From NCBI GenBank assembly GCA_028752905.1, contig JAQNBH010000014.1, positions 18,459,250 to 18,523,249 on the forward strand: a stretch of 64,000 nt of DNA, read 5' to 3'. The notes beneath the pieces were generated by a model. That model saw only the letters and a list, made by a program, of their open reading frames with translations, was not told where the DNA came from and searched no databases. Each line of letters starts with the position of its first letter. Within the stretch, counting starts at the first letter, position 1. This DNA comes from Cladorhizidae sp. MBARI D1340-BT2 (Eukaryota; Porifera; Demospongiae; Poecilosclerida; Cladorhizidae). This document shows, piece after piece, positions 34,831 to 46,290 of the stretch. The position numbers and the translations under genes are program-made.

Positions 34831-35725
34831 CCCTTTCACCGCTGACTTTCCTGGACATTTTTCCTAAAGTATACCAGCTACCAAAAAAAATCATTATAAA
34901 ATCAGCAATCCATTCATATCAGTTGTAATTTTGTCATGTGATAGCACCATTGTTTATAAACAATGTGATCTCATTAGTTAACCACATTATCAACCACAAA
35001 ATATGAATATCATTATGCTAAATTCTCTATCAATATCTAACATTTAATCAACAAAAAATTTTAATAATATATTTACTCATTTAGTTAGCATTTAGTAAAC
35101 ATTAGTCATAATAATTTAGGCATATAGCAATATATAGCGGTGGGTTTTTGACAAAATTTGATCATATGATTCTATAGCCCAGTAACACAATGGTTTATTA
35201 TGTTATTGAAATTCAACTATTTGAGAAAGAACATGCAAATACAAATATGTAGATACTTTAGCTAACCTGAGAAGGCTTCCTGATCAATTTCATTATAACT
35301 AGAGAGCTGGTCATAGCAAAAGGAAGAATCCTGAGGGTCTAAAGTAGGGTCAACTACAGCGGCTAAAGAATGCACTGCTGCACGATCAGAACTTGCATTT
35401 CCAAGGTAGCCACATATTTCTTCACCTTCTTCTTCCTCTGACTCATCCTCAGTGAGAGCAAAATCCTCGCTAGAAACCAGGGAAAGTACTTGTTTAAGCG
35501 TTAAACATCCACTCATTTTTAGTTCGTCAAAACCGCGAACCGTCGGTAGTTGCACGTATTTTTCGCTAACTAATCGGGCGTTTCCGGATATGATTTTTGG
35601 ACGTCATATAGAGTAATAGTTGGTCTTTCCGGTGGTATGCAAATTATGACTATAGGCCAAGCGATTGATTTATTAGCGATTTTTAAAGTCCATTACGCCA
35701 TATGGCGCTTACAGCGGTGAGAGGG
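34831..35725 (-). mobile_element. Internally deleted piggyBac-like element 2, inverted
   Basis: The 895-bp element has ends CCCTTTCACCGCTG and, inverted, CCCTCTCACCGCTG. It is flanked by TTAA at 34827-34830 and 35726-35729. The site is the TTAA inside the minisatellite word GTGCTTAACAAATAG, so the insertion point is exact. Orientation is opposite to element 1. Confidence 0.93.
35262..35555 (-). pseudogene. piggyBac transposase N-terminal remnant, 97 residues (element 2)
   Basis: Same length and layout as 33623-33916: GFDELKMSGCLTLKQVLSL, an acidic run (TEDESEEEEGEE) and the end EAFSG. The catalytic part is missing. It is probably a first exon left after an internal deletion. Confidence 0.5.
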
Positions 35726-35880
35726 TTAACAAATAGGTTGTGAAGTAGGTGCTTAACAAATAGAGGCTAGAATCAATAGTGAAGTAGGTGCTTAACAAAT
35801 AGAGGCTAGAGCCAACAGTGAAGTAGGCGATTAACAAATAGAGGGTAGAGCCAACAGTGAAGTAGGTGCTTAACAAAAAG
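35726..35880. repeat. 39-bp minisatellite, right part
   Basis: About four diverged units, continuing 34510-34826. Confidence 0.9.
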
Positions 35881-37480
35881 TGGGTATATAGATACCTGGC
35901 TTACAATTGGCATTTCACAGACTTCTAATTATACCACACCACCTTGTGCTCAGTTTAACAGCCTATAAAATAGACTAATTCTACACGGCACTAGTTCAAT
36001 ATGTATGATGAGGAACCAGTGACGAGTGCTCACAAATGCATGCAGTATATAGTTGTGGGTGCAGGTGCTAGCTAAAATATTACTACTTATCTCAGAGAGA
36101 GGTAATGGCAGTGGGGTTCAATTAATTCAAAGTTGAATTAGTATACTGTCATTTGGGTATATTTAATTCAACTGGTTTAGTTAGTTTGTCACAGTTATTT
36201 TATTTATTTAAACTGGTTTTTGAAGTCCATTAATTCAAAGTTGAATTAAAATTGAATTAAGGGGGCATAGACCATATTTGTGGTCACCAATTTAATGCAT
36301 TTTGAATGGTTTTGATCTCAAAAGGTAGCTTATTCTCTGTGCTTTCCAATGATATTTATAGCTTATTGGCAAAGCAGTGTTGCCATCAACATCTGGCTGA
36401 CAGCCTGACACACTGGCAATAGTACAGAGGTGTTGTTTTTTTTACAAATTTTCAGCTTCATCAAGACTTGCCATTTATGTTGCTGTCAGTCAGTTTCTGA
36501 TAAAACTCCCCCCAATCCCCCCTTTTTTCATTCAGCAGGAAAAGTGAGCCCACAGAATGAACCGTATCTCATGGAAAATTGGCTGGATTGAAAAAGTGAT
36601 CATTCATTTTGAAGAGCTAAGAGAGAGCATTCAAATGATATAAAAATTATATACTATGGACAAAATATTGAGTGAGCAAAACTGTGAATAATGTCGGGAA
36701 TACACATTTCTTTGAATCATGAGGGGCAGGGATAGATCCAGGGTGGTTGTAAACCCCTCATTTTGCTCTTGATCATGACTATCATTCTTGCACTCTTTCA
36801 TCAGCAACACAAGACTCACCAGAAAAACAGTGACTGAGCAGTGTTGACACAGGAGCAGGCAGGCCTGTGATAGCCAGCGCTAGGGAAGGACCAGCTACAG
36901 ATGCCATCTGAAGGTAAAGGGTGAAGCATAAACGGTAAAGCCGTTAATGCTACTATAGTTCCAAACTTTCAGCATCATTTGAGTCTTCAGCTTCTAGATA
37001 TCTCTTCTTCTCTCACGATTCTAACCCAGAAGATCCTTACTGACTCCATACTTTCGTCTTTCCAGAGCTTTTGTTTGCATTCTTCTTGACATGGAATTTA
37101 ATAATGCTAACAAGTAAATAGCAGTATATACCAATGTGGGTGGGTGTCAAACCAGTGGACACAAAACCCGAACATAAGGTCCGGTGAAACTGAAAAAGTC
37201 CTCAAATAGAGTTTTCAAAACCCTCAATTAGAGTTTGCAACGCCCACTTCCAAGGAGGTGGGGAAAAGGAACTGCAAAAAAAGCCAATCTTATGGTCTCT
37301 TTATTTAATTCAAAATTAGTTAATTTTAGTTGACTTCAATTTCGCACCCGCGTGCCTGACCAGGTAATAAATTTTTAACGCATAATGAAAAAGACCGTTG
37401 CATGCGCTAGAGCTTCCTCTAGCCACTCGTACCATTTTCAATTTTTGTGCACTTATATAGCAATCAGGAGTTATTTTGGT
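35881..37480. other. AT-rich non-coding stretch
   Basis: No gene recognised. About 36118-36262 holds two copies of TTAATTCAAAGTTGAATTA, itself palindromic. Near 37190-37235 there is a short direct repeat (CCTCAAATAGAGTTTTCAAA / CCTCAATTAGAGTTTGCAAC). Confidence 0.5.
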
Positions 37481-37489
37481 GGAGGTTAC

Positions 37490-37700
37490 AGGGATTCAGG
37501 TTTTTGAGGTCCCTCCACTTTAGGGTCTAGTAACATACCTATGAAACTTATTTTAGTATCCAAAGAGAGCACACAGAGAGATCTATCTTTTGAGCTATAT
37601 ATCAAGTCTATACCATGAAGTTTGCAGAATCTACGGAGCTCTAAAGTTGTACACAAGTTTAAAAAATAAAAAATAAAAAATACCAACAGACCTACCTCAA
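37490..37700. repeat. Inverted copy of the 32965-33140 repeat
   Basis: Reverse complement of the repeat after the satellite. The pair brackets the two piggyBac-like elements and the minisatellite, so about 4.7 kb lies between inverted arms. Confidence 0.7.
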
Positions 37701-37744
37701 ACCATATTATTCCAACAAATTTTTGAGGTTACAACTTTGGAAGT

Positions 37745-37882
37745 TCTGCCCACTAGATAGGTACATAGATAAATATAATAATTATTGATAAATACATAGA
37801 TGCGATACAGATACATGGATAAATACATACATACATATAAATACATACATACATAGATACATACACAGACAGATAGATAGAT
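37745..37882. repeat. Tetranucleotide GATA/CATA repeat
   Basis: Imperfect ATAGATACATACATA-type repeat adjoining the left foldback arm. Confidence 0.85.
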
Positions 37883-37886
37883 TTAT

Positions 37887-38487
37887 TCTACATCACGTCA
37901 TCTGTGGCTAATCTGATTGGTTAATAACTGTAGGTTACATAGGTGCGTAATCTACACTTTTAACCGGATGTAGTTTAGCGTGTAGTATATGCCTATACGG
38001 GTTATGCGCCAGTGTAACCTACTCGTTTGCGCTTTAGCTATTAATGTTCACTGTTCATGAAGCTTTAACGTCATGATAATATTCACTTGATATAATTTAT
38101 ATAGATGTTCTGTGCTGCAGTGTAACCTACTCTTTTGCACGTAACACTGTAAAATATCTGGTCTCATAAATCCCTGAAGTTGAAGGAGTTTTTGATTATC
38201 AGTTGAAGGAAGTTGTTCCAACTCAGCTGCGTATTTATCTAGCAGTACTTTGTCAATAGCTGGGGCGCCTTGAGTAAAAAATTCTTCCTTTTCTAGTTGC
38301 TATGTAGTTTAGCGCATGCGCAATGTAAGTATAAGTAAGATAGCCTATTCAAAAGAGTCGGTTATGCGCCAGTGTGTAACCTACTCGTTTGCTGTTACAT
38401 TCCTCGGCTTCGCCTCGGGGTAACCGCAAACTCGGAGGTTACATAGGCGCATAACCGACTCTTTTGTATAGGCTATCCTATACATAT
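37887..38487. repeat. Foldback-type repeat, left copy
   Basis: The core palindrome has 30-bp arms at 38341-38370 and 38446-38475 (one mismatch) around a second small stem (CTCGGCTTCGCCTCGGG). The outer part (37887-37967) matches the reverse complement of about 40241-40320. About 330 bp of extra sequence with partial motif repeats (GTAACCTACTCGTTTGC) lies between outer part and core. Confidence 0.85.
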
Positions 38488-38690
38488 ACATACTGTAGAT
38501 AGATAGATAATAGATAGATGCATACATACATAGGTACATGCATAGGTACATACATAGATAGATACATAGATAGATTCATACATACATAGGTACATACATA
38601 GATAGATACATAGATAGATACATGCATAGGTACATACATAGATAGATACATACATAGATACATACATAGATAGATACATAGATAGATCTT
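38488..38690. repeat. Tetranucleotide GATA/CATA repeat
   Basis: Imperfect repeats of ATAGATAGATACATACAT type. Minus-strand open frames here are low complexity. Confidence 0.9.
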
Positions 38691-39335
38691 TGAAGATGGA
38701 TTTCAAGGTGTGTGCCAGTTTATTTCCTAAGTATTCAAGGCATGTTGAAAGTCTTTTGGAGGCAAAACCACATTTGGGAAGCTAAGCAGCTTATGAATGA
38801 CCTTATTGTGGGTCAAACCACCTACTTCCTGATGCCTACTGCCCTCTGTTGCCTCTCCATACTCCTGAATAGGATTTGTGGTAATCTCCCCACTTAGTGG
38901 GTACCTTAATAATTATAATGACCTTCACTATGCTAGAAAAGGTTTTATAATGGTGGCGGTGTCCAGGTTTTTAGTGTGGGATCTTCTCCCTTTAAAACAG
39001 TTTTGCTGAGAAGTTGGGGAACGGAAGGGATTATGGAGTAAGATGGCCAAACTGGAGAAAGAAAGTTGAGTTTACATCAAGATCACATCGAGTTTTGAGT
39101 CAGGCCTTACTTCTGCTTCTGCCATGCTGGTATAGGGGAATATTTTTTATATATGTGTGTGTGTGTGTGGTGTGACCTATACGCCGACTATAGCATACAT
39201 CAAATATGGTTGTCAATACCGGAATGGGGGGGGGGGAATTTCATGTGTATTTTTTCTTGGAAACCCACCTTTTATAAGCCACTAAAATTGTAAAAGTGCA
39301 AAGCTAAATTCTTTTGTGTTCTATTGCAATTGCAG
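38691..39335. other. Spacer upstream of the isolated CD225 exon
   Basis: A TG dinucleotide run lies near 39156-39172 and a G-run near 39226-39236. A weak hydrophobic frame at about 38800-38880 (YFLMPTALCCLSILL) could be a decayed first membrane exon, but its donor is poor and I do not call it. Confidence 0.4.
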
Positions 39336-39491
39336 GCTTCTGATCACAACAGGAACGGGCAGTACACATCTGCCAGGATGGAACATGGCGCTTTGCTGTA
39401 GCATCTTTCGGCCATCTACTTTGTTTTGCTGGTCATCGCAGGGGTCACCATGCTCATTCTGGCCCTGTTGGCGTATGGAGTGAGCATGAAA
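39336..39491 (+). pseudogene. Isolated CD225-like exon with nonsense codon
   Basis: The acceptor TTGCAG ends at 39335 and the donor GTAAAC starts at 39492, giving a 52-codon phase-0 exon. The translation begins ASDHNRNGQYTSARMEHGAL and, after TAG at 39399-39401, reads IYFVLLVIAGVTMLILALLA, a membrane segment. It aligns residue for residue with the exon at 42077-42226 (ANDHNSAGDYNQAKSCGSYS), with the TAG at residue 22. This is the GD-loop and second membrane segment of a CD225/dispanin-type protein. No partner exons were found, and it lies between two inverted foldback repeats. It is probably a gene fragment. Confidence 0.6.
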
Positions 39492-40052
39492 GTAAACATC
39501 GTTTTGAAGAAAACTCTTATTTGTTGTTGTTGTTTTCTCTTAGCGATATATATATGTATATATATATATAATGTTATGCATTAAGGGGGAGGGGTTTACT
39601 GGATGGTATTATTACTTCTTCACTTAAAAAAAAAATTAAATCACATCTAGCTCATATTTAGGTATTTTTCCCAAATGTCATGGGGTTGTAGAGAGATGGT
39701 TTGGAGAACATGTCTACTAAAAAGTTAATTGCCATAAACCCCCCCCCCCCCCAAATGGTGGATAATGTGCCATAACCTGTAAAAATTGGAGCACTTTTAT
39801 ATATATCTCTTAAGATTGTATGACGATTATATAAACATCAAAATACATGGAGTGCAACCCATGTATTAAGCGTTGTAGAGCTTAATTTTTTTTAAGGTGA
39901 TCCTAAACATAACCACTTTCCAATTAACTGCAGTATAATTATAGCAATTATAGAGGTTGCGTAAAGTTCATTTCGGGAATAGTTTCGTTATCATTAACAT
40001 TATAGGTGATATAAAAGCAAACCCCCTTCATGCACGGGTTAGGAAAATTGTA
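39492..40052. other. Non-coding stretch
   Basis: TA-rich run near 39545-39570 and a C-run near 39739-39752. No gene seen. Confidence 0.5.
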
Positions 40053-40320
40053 CTATGTATAGGATAGCCTATACAAAAGAGTCGGTTATGCGCCTATGTA
40101 ACCTCTGAGTTTGCGGTTACCCCGAGTCGAAGCCGAGGAATGTAACAGCAAATGAGTAGGTTACACGACGCATAACCGACTCTTTTGTATAGGCTATCTT
40201 ACTTATACGTACTGCATTGCGCACGCGCTAAACTACAAGCGGTTAAAAGTGTAGGTTACGCGCATATGTAACCTACAGTTATTAATCAATCAGATTAGCC
40301 ACAGATGACGTGATGTAGTA
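40053..40320. repeat. Foldback-type repeat, right copy (inverted)
   Basis: Core palindrome arms at 40065-40094 and 40168-40196. The outer part at 40241-40320 ends GACGTGATGTAGTA, the inverse of the start of the left copy. Shorter than the left copy by about 330 bp. Confidence 0.85.
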
Positions 40321-40988
40321 TAAATATATATATATGCTTAGGAGAATGTTAGTTTAGCCTGTTTGGGATGGGATGTAATCTGTTCTTCACTGGTGATATT
40401 GGCAGGTAGATTGAATACACTCCACCTTTCTCCTAATCACTATCCTCAAACTGCTTCCTCTTCCTCTGAGATCTATATATGTAGTTATCCCCCATCTTTA
40501 TTTGTCTTGTATAATTATATATATATATATACACACTCTTAGGTAGCTATCTGCTTTGGTCCTTACGACTAGAATATTGGGTGGCAAAAGCATGTTCATG
40601 TAAAGCTACACACTCGCGCTGCTGTTAGTCCCACAACAACTAACACTAATATCCACATCATCACCACACAGTTCCAATAACTTTTCAAACATACTTCCAT
40701 GTGTACTTCAATGTGTACTTCAAGCACGAAGGCTTCTTTGCATGGTCGCCAAGACAGTTTACCGAAATCAGGAGGCAAATTTATTAGTGGACAAAAAGCG
40801 CTCGAGCTGTAGTGTGTTACACCAACGCTGAAGCCGAGTTGAGCCTAAGGGACCTTGGCTCAGGCATGTAAAAACAACAACATATTTTAGAAATAAAGCC
40901 ACACCCTACATTCATCATTATGGGGTTGTATACAAACCCTGACAAGTGTACTGAATTTCCTTTCCTTTGACTTGTACTTGGAGCAACA
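40321..40988. other. 3' flank of the third CD225 gene
   Basis: A TA run lies near 40518-40531. A 60-residue minus-strand frame (40596-40778) contains a hydrophobic segment (CVVMMWILVLVVVGL), but no splice or family support was found. Confidence 0.4.
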
Positions 40989-43900
40989 TTAAAAAAATCC
41001 GTAACAAACTGGTTGCTGATCATCTTCCACAGTCATCCTTATTATATCCTCATGTAACACTGATGGGGATATAACACTAATCTTGCCCCTGGAGGCAGTA
41101 GGTTGCTGAGGGCTGTTTGGAGTAGAGGGTATTGCATTGGCCTCTAATGCATCTGGAGAACCAGGGCCTTGAAGGTCCAAGTTTGCAGAAAACTATCTCA
41201 GAAACAAAGCTGATTCAATCTAGCATCACGAGCTTACTGATAATGATAAGTTTTTCAATTTCCCCACTCGTTTAGTTATATACAGGCTAATGTTAAATCT
41301 GTAACCATGGCTACCAAGGACCAATGAATGATTTATTATAGCTAAATTCATTTTTTATAGTTTCTTGAGATTTTTGGGTGGGGGTGGTATCTTTAAGAAT
41401 GTGGTCAAGAAATTCCACATCTAGAAAAAAATCCTGGTTGTAAAATTCACTGTACAGTGATCTCCGATAATTGTAGATTCATCAACAGTCAAGTAAAAAA
41501 ATGTAAGGAGCCAGAGGACCATGCATAAATATCAAGTGGATTTGAGCTCTTGAATTTGGATGATTGGTTGCGATTGATATTAAAATTGTCTTTGAAATCA
41601 GTAATTATCCACTTAGAAGGCTCGACCACCCTAGAAGTGAAGGGCAGGAGCGGCTCAACAGCTACCATCCTTATGGAACTGCTGACACTTTCCAAGTTGT
41701 TTACAAGTCTCTGGGCATTTTTTTAATTTATAATTTCCTGTCTAGTAGTTCTGTCTCTCCTAGGTCTTGAAATATTCTCCAAGGCCTATATATGGTGTGT
41801 ACAATACTATCTGATGCACTTTGGTACCAAAAAATACAGCAACAACTATTATCTAGAAATACACATGACAATTCTCAAGTATAATAGGGAACTAAATACT
41901 TAATGTACAGAACGTTACACAAATGTGTATCAGTTAACACCATGGAAGGTTCTGGATCTGTAACCTCAGCAGCAATTTTGTCCACTAACTTCATCAATAA
42001 CCTTGTTGACGTAAGTATTGTCAGTAAAGGAGCAGTGGCAGAGGCCCAAACTGATTTTAATGTTGTCAAAGATTACCAGGTCTGTAGCGAAGATTAAAAC
42101 CAGGAAAATAATACCAGTTACCAGCGCCAGGAAAAAGTAGACCATGGAACAGATGCTGCAGCATAGTGAGTAACTTCCACAAGACTTGGCTTGGTTATAA
42201 TCTCCTGCAGAGTTGTGATCATTGGCCTGCCAGGAAATAAAGGAGGGGAGGGAAGGGAGAGGAAAAGCAAGTGAATCATTTACCTAAAAGTATTTTCTCT
42301 CGAAAGTAATGATTTATAATTTGTTAAACTTCTGCCTTTTATAATGGTGCCCATAATTGAGGATAACCCTTGACATCTATAATCATACCAATATTGTACA
42401 CCTTAAAATCTGTATATGATGGCTTATCTAATTTATCTACACAGATATATAAACACTCATTCTTCCTTCCTTTTTTGACCAGGCAATTCAGTATGTTCTA
42501 TCTTCTCCTCCTCTCCACCTCTCCACCCCCCTATATTTTTTTAAATCTTGCAACATTATTTAACTATCAACATTATTTAACTATAAATAAACAAACAACT
42601 GATTTCGTCATTCTACGTAGGGACAGCTGGATCTGCCCAAGCTTCTAGTTCACTAACTGCACAGCTAATTATAGCATATTTCACTATCAATGCCTTCATC
42701 ATCACTGGTAATCTCATCTCCATCAAAACCGTCAGCTTGAGTGAGTGCTTAGGAGGCAGGTCAGCCACGCTACTCCAACCAGTGATAGCAGAGCTTCAGG
42801 GTCAACACTATCCTGGCCAAGGTGAGAGATGACATCAGCTTCTTCATCAGCTGCTTTCCTCCTCAGAGAGTCCAAATTCACCGTCCAGAACCCGAAATAA
42901 AAAGTACATCTTGAAACCGGATAGCTTGACTGCTTTGAAATGCCTTCTTTAATTCTGACTGGTCAGTATTTTTCAATGTTTCCCTTCTAGCTACCGAACA
43001 TCTATGGCCCCCATATTTGGTAGGCATGCAATGGAAGAATTTAGCTTAAAAATGAGGTATTTTAAATGTTATCTATAAACGCTCCATAGGGTATCTTAGA
43101 AACATACGATTGGGATAGCTTTTGGTACATATTTACCGGGAAGTGGTTGCAGAACTAGTTTCCATGCAGATCCAGCACCAAGCAAGTGCGACAAACAAAC
43201 TCATGGTGGGCTCATGAGAGCTTCCAAGATTATTGGCAGTCTTCTCAATTATGGAAGCATTATTCAGGTTTAGTCGAAAGGAACGTATGTGTTCACACAA
43301 CAGAACACATGTTTCCGGCTAGTATCTTCGGCAACCACATAAGTTTACTACATAGGTGTGCAATAATTCTGTGGCTTGTCATGGATTGTGTATGTCACTA
43401 GCTAGCATGTAAATAACACAACAAGATACAGAGTTATGTCGTAGCAAGATATGGTGCCCTGTAGCAGCAAGATATGGTGCCATGTAGCATCAAGATATGG
43501 TGCATGTGGCAGCAAGATATGGTGCCATGTGGCAGCAAGATATGGTGCCATGTAGCAGCAAGATATGGTACATGTGGCAGCAAGATATGGTGCCATGTCG
43601 CAGCAAGATATGGTGCCATGTCACAGCAAGATATGGTGCCATGTCACAGCAAGATATGGTGCCATGTCACAGCAAGATATGGTGCCATGTAGCAGCAAGA
43701 TATGGTGCCATGTAGCAGCAAGATATGGTGCATGTGGCAGCAAGATATGGTGCATGTGGCAGCAAGATATGGTGCATGTGGCAGCAAGATATGGTGCCAT
43801 GTAGCAGCAAGATATGGTGCATGTGGCAGCAAGATATGGTGCCATGTCGCAGCAAGATATTGTGCCATGTCACAGCAAGATATGGTGCCCTGTAGCAGCA

Positions 43901-44408
43901 AGATATGGTGCCATGTAGCAGCAAGATATGGTGCATGTGGCAGCAAGATATGGTGCCATGTGGCAGCAAGATATGGTGCCATGTAGCAGCAAGATATGGT
44001 GCATGTGGCAGCAAGATATGGTGCCATGTCGCAGCAAGATATTGTGCCATGTCACAGCAAGATATGGTGCCATGTCACAGCAAGATATGGTGCCACGTCA
44101 CAGCAAGATATGGTGCCATGTAGCAGCAAGATATGGTGCCATGTAGCAGCAAGATATGGTGCATGTGGCAGCAAGATATGGTGCATGTGGCAGCAAGATA
44201 TGGTGCCATGTAGCAGCAAGATATGGTGCCATGTCACAGCAAGATATGGTGCCATGTAGCAGCAAGATATAGTGCCATGTCGCAGCAAGATATGCATACT
44301 GGAACACATGGACAGTGAATTGATACAGGAAGAATTGCTGTTTTATGACTTACCACACAGGAGCATATAATGGCAGGGATGAGGCACACGAGTGCTAGAA
44401 AATTGAAC
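40989..44408 (-). CDS. Third CD225/dispanin-like gene (partial model, three exons)
   Basis: Minus-strand exons join in phase 0. Exon a ends at 44354 (start at 44394 or 44408) and encodes LALVCLIPAIICSCV, the end of membrane segment 1, with donor GTAAGT. Exon b is 42226-42077 with acceptor CTGGCAG. It encodes ANDHNSAGDYNQAKSCGSYS, the CD225-type GDY..AK loop, then VYFFLALVTGIIFLVLIFAT, membrane segment 2; its donor is GTAATC. Exon c is 41192-40989, a 68-codon end with a Pro/Ser-rich cytosolic-type tail (PSTPNSPQQPTASRGK). Without splicing, exon b would read on to TGA at 41966-41968. Upstream exons coding the N-terminus were not found. Predicted to be a two-pass membrane protein; its role is unknown. 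Most of the exon a-b intron is a 23-bp minisatellite. Confidence 0.5.
43436..44294. repeat. 23-bp minisatellite in an intron
   Basis: About 37 units of GCAAGATATGGTGCCATGT plus AGCA, with 22-bp forms reading GGTGCATGTGGCA. Neighbouring variants (TGTAGC, TGTCAC, TGTCGC, TGTGGC) repeat in blocks, which points to duplication of larger groups. All frames on both strands are largely open for purely compositional reasons. Confidence 0.97.
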
Positions 44409-44605
44409 CTTCAGCATTATTTCTTGCACTTATTTTCAAAACAATATTTTTGAAATGGAATCTGGAAACAGAATTAGGTAAAGCCTGAAATGGAAAATGG
44501 GATTATTTAAACAAGAAATGACCACTTCCACTATACACTATACTAGTGTTTACATGTACACACCATTGTCTATGTACAGAGAATTTGTTTGTGCCTCTAC
44601 TCTGC
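44409..44605. other. Upstream flank of CD225 exon a
   Basis: Any further 5' exons should lie here or beyond; none recognised. Confidence 0.3.
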
Positions 44606-44912
44606 CTACACACACACACATGTACATGCATACATCCACACATATGCATACATACACACACACATGTACATGCACACATCCACACACATGCATACACACA
44701 CACACATATATGCATGCACACATCCACACACACATATGCATGCACGCATCCACACACATGCATACATTCACACATTCACACACACATACATATATACATG
44801 CACACATCCACACACATGCATACATACACACACTCACACATATATGCATGCACACATCCACTCACATGCATGCATACATACATACACGCACACACTGCAG
44901 CACGCACACACA
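44606..44912. repeat. CA-rich microsatellite
   Basis: ACACACATGCATACATACAC-type sequence with a longer period of about 22-24 bp (CACATCCACACACATGCATA). Confidence 0.95.
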
Positions 44913-46247
44913 GTAGCTAGCTATGCTATTGGGGTGCAGGGGTGTTGACTGTCAGGATGTGACTCAACATGAAAGGACAGTGGGAATCCAAGGAAAGGAA
45001 GTGGAGCAATATCCGCATTCCCAGAAAAACACTGGAATCCCCACTAATTGTCTACATGCATACCACAACAATCATGATTCCTGATGAAGGCTGGAACATC
45101 TCTTCAAAATGTGATTTCAAGTTATGTAAACTGAGAGTGCATAGAGAATAATTTTTTTGCAAGAGATAGTACTTACAGTGTCTGGTAATTTGTTGCCTTA
45201 AGCCACCTTTTTAAAACTGTCGCCCCTTAAAGCAAGAAACTGGTTATAGAAACAAAGCCAATAATAGGTGTGGTAGCACTAGTAACGGAGAAGCTAACTG
45301 TGCATGCAAAAAATACTTTCCAACGACGAGACAGCCACTTCACAGTGAGATACCATGCATGCCCGGAAAAGACGACTTGTAACGGTAACTAGAGGAGGGC
45401 TTCACATTGGTGGTGCCCTAAGCACCAAGATTGGAAAAAGTGTTAAAGAACAGGAGATTATGGCAATGCACATAGCCGTGCACAAGGTCACAGAGCTAAG
45501 TTAGGAGTATCCTCAGTTATGATAGCTATGTACTCAACTGAGTATAATCTGTTCTGGTTCACTGAGTGGAATCTCCCATATCATCACCACAACTGGGTAC
45601 TCTTCTCTCTATGGGCATGGGAAACTTCCAAGAAAATTAATAATGGCTTATTAGATTTGCAAGCCTACACCAGCCTGGTAACAACAAAAGTATGGCTACA
45701 ATAGTTCTAAGGTTGAGCAGGATATCAGAGCTATTAAAATTTAATCACAGATATTAATGATGTCCCCCAAAGGTGCCCTATACTGGAAGAAAAATACTGA
45801 ATATCATGAAACAACCTCCTGCCACATCCTTTCACCACTTCTATTATTCTGGTGAATGTGTCATTATTGATATGCATTCAGGAGCTTCCCTACCAGTCAG
45901 ACAAAATTCACAAAGAATATGCACATGGAACCCCTCAGACCAACATGGCTCCAATGGCAGCCCACAATGAAGAAGCTACCCTTCCCGCCGTAGGTCAGGC
46001 ACAACCCAGTATAGGGTAGCCAATGCATGGGCTTAGCAGAAGCAGAGAAGGAAAGTGTCCATAACACCCATACCATTCACCATGTAGCCTCTTTCCCACT
46101 CACTAGGTCACTTGTATTATTCTTTTGTAGCTAGCCTCATTTTAGGAGGGCATCCTTTTGGGGAGGATAACCTCGTTTTGCCTAGGCTCCTACCCAGCCA
46201 TTCTGTAGAGAGTAGGGGGAATACATTTAGCGCATGAGACTAGCAGT
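44913..46247. other. Non-coding stretch before copy B
   Basis: No gene recognised. Short open frames at 44969-45151 and 45773-45970 lack any family signal or clear splice sites. Confidence 0.5.
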
Positions 46248-46290
46248 GTATCAATGAACAACTCTATTGGATTCACTCTATGAATAACTC

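Noticed and set aside
34540..34839. 99-residue minus-strand frame with a 13-residue repeat (YLLSTYFTV)
   Set aside because: It comes from the 39-bp minisatellite, which happens to be a multiple of three; no start context or conservation beyond the repeat.
38473..38706. Met/Tyr/Cys-rich frames
   Set aside because: Translations of the GATA/CATA tetranucleotide repeat.
38800..38890. Possible first membrane exon upstream of the isolated CD225 exon
   Set aside because: The donor is poor (GTAATC after TTTGTG) and the similarity to the known first segment is too weak.
40596..40778. 60-residue minus-strand frame with a membrane-like segment
   Set aside because: No splice sites in phase with the CD225 exons and no family signal; could be a chance hydrophobic frame.
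42730..42900. Minus-strand frame containing VNLDSLRRKAADEEADVISH
   Set aside because: It looks exon-like in composition, but I could not find a convincing acceptor and donor or place it in phase with the third CD225 gene, in whose intron it lies.
43436..44294. Open frames up to 127 residues on both strands
   Set aside because: Purely a consequence of a 23-bp repeat without stops; overlapping frames are open on both strands and low in complexity.
44497..44948. His/Thr-rich and Cys/Val-rich frames
   Set aside because: They are translations of the CA/TG microsatellite.
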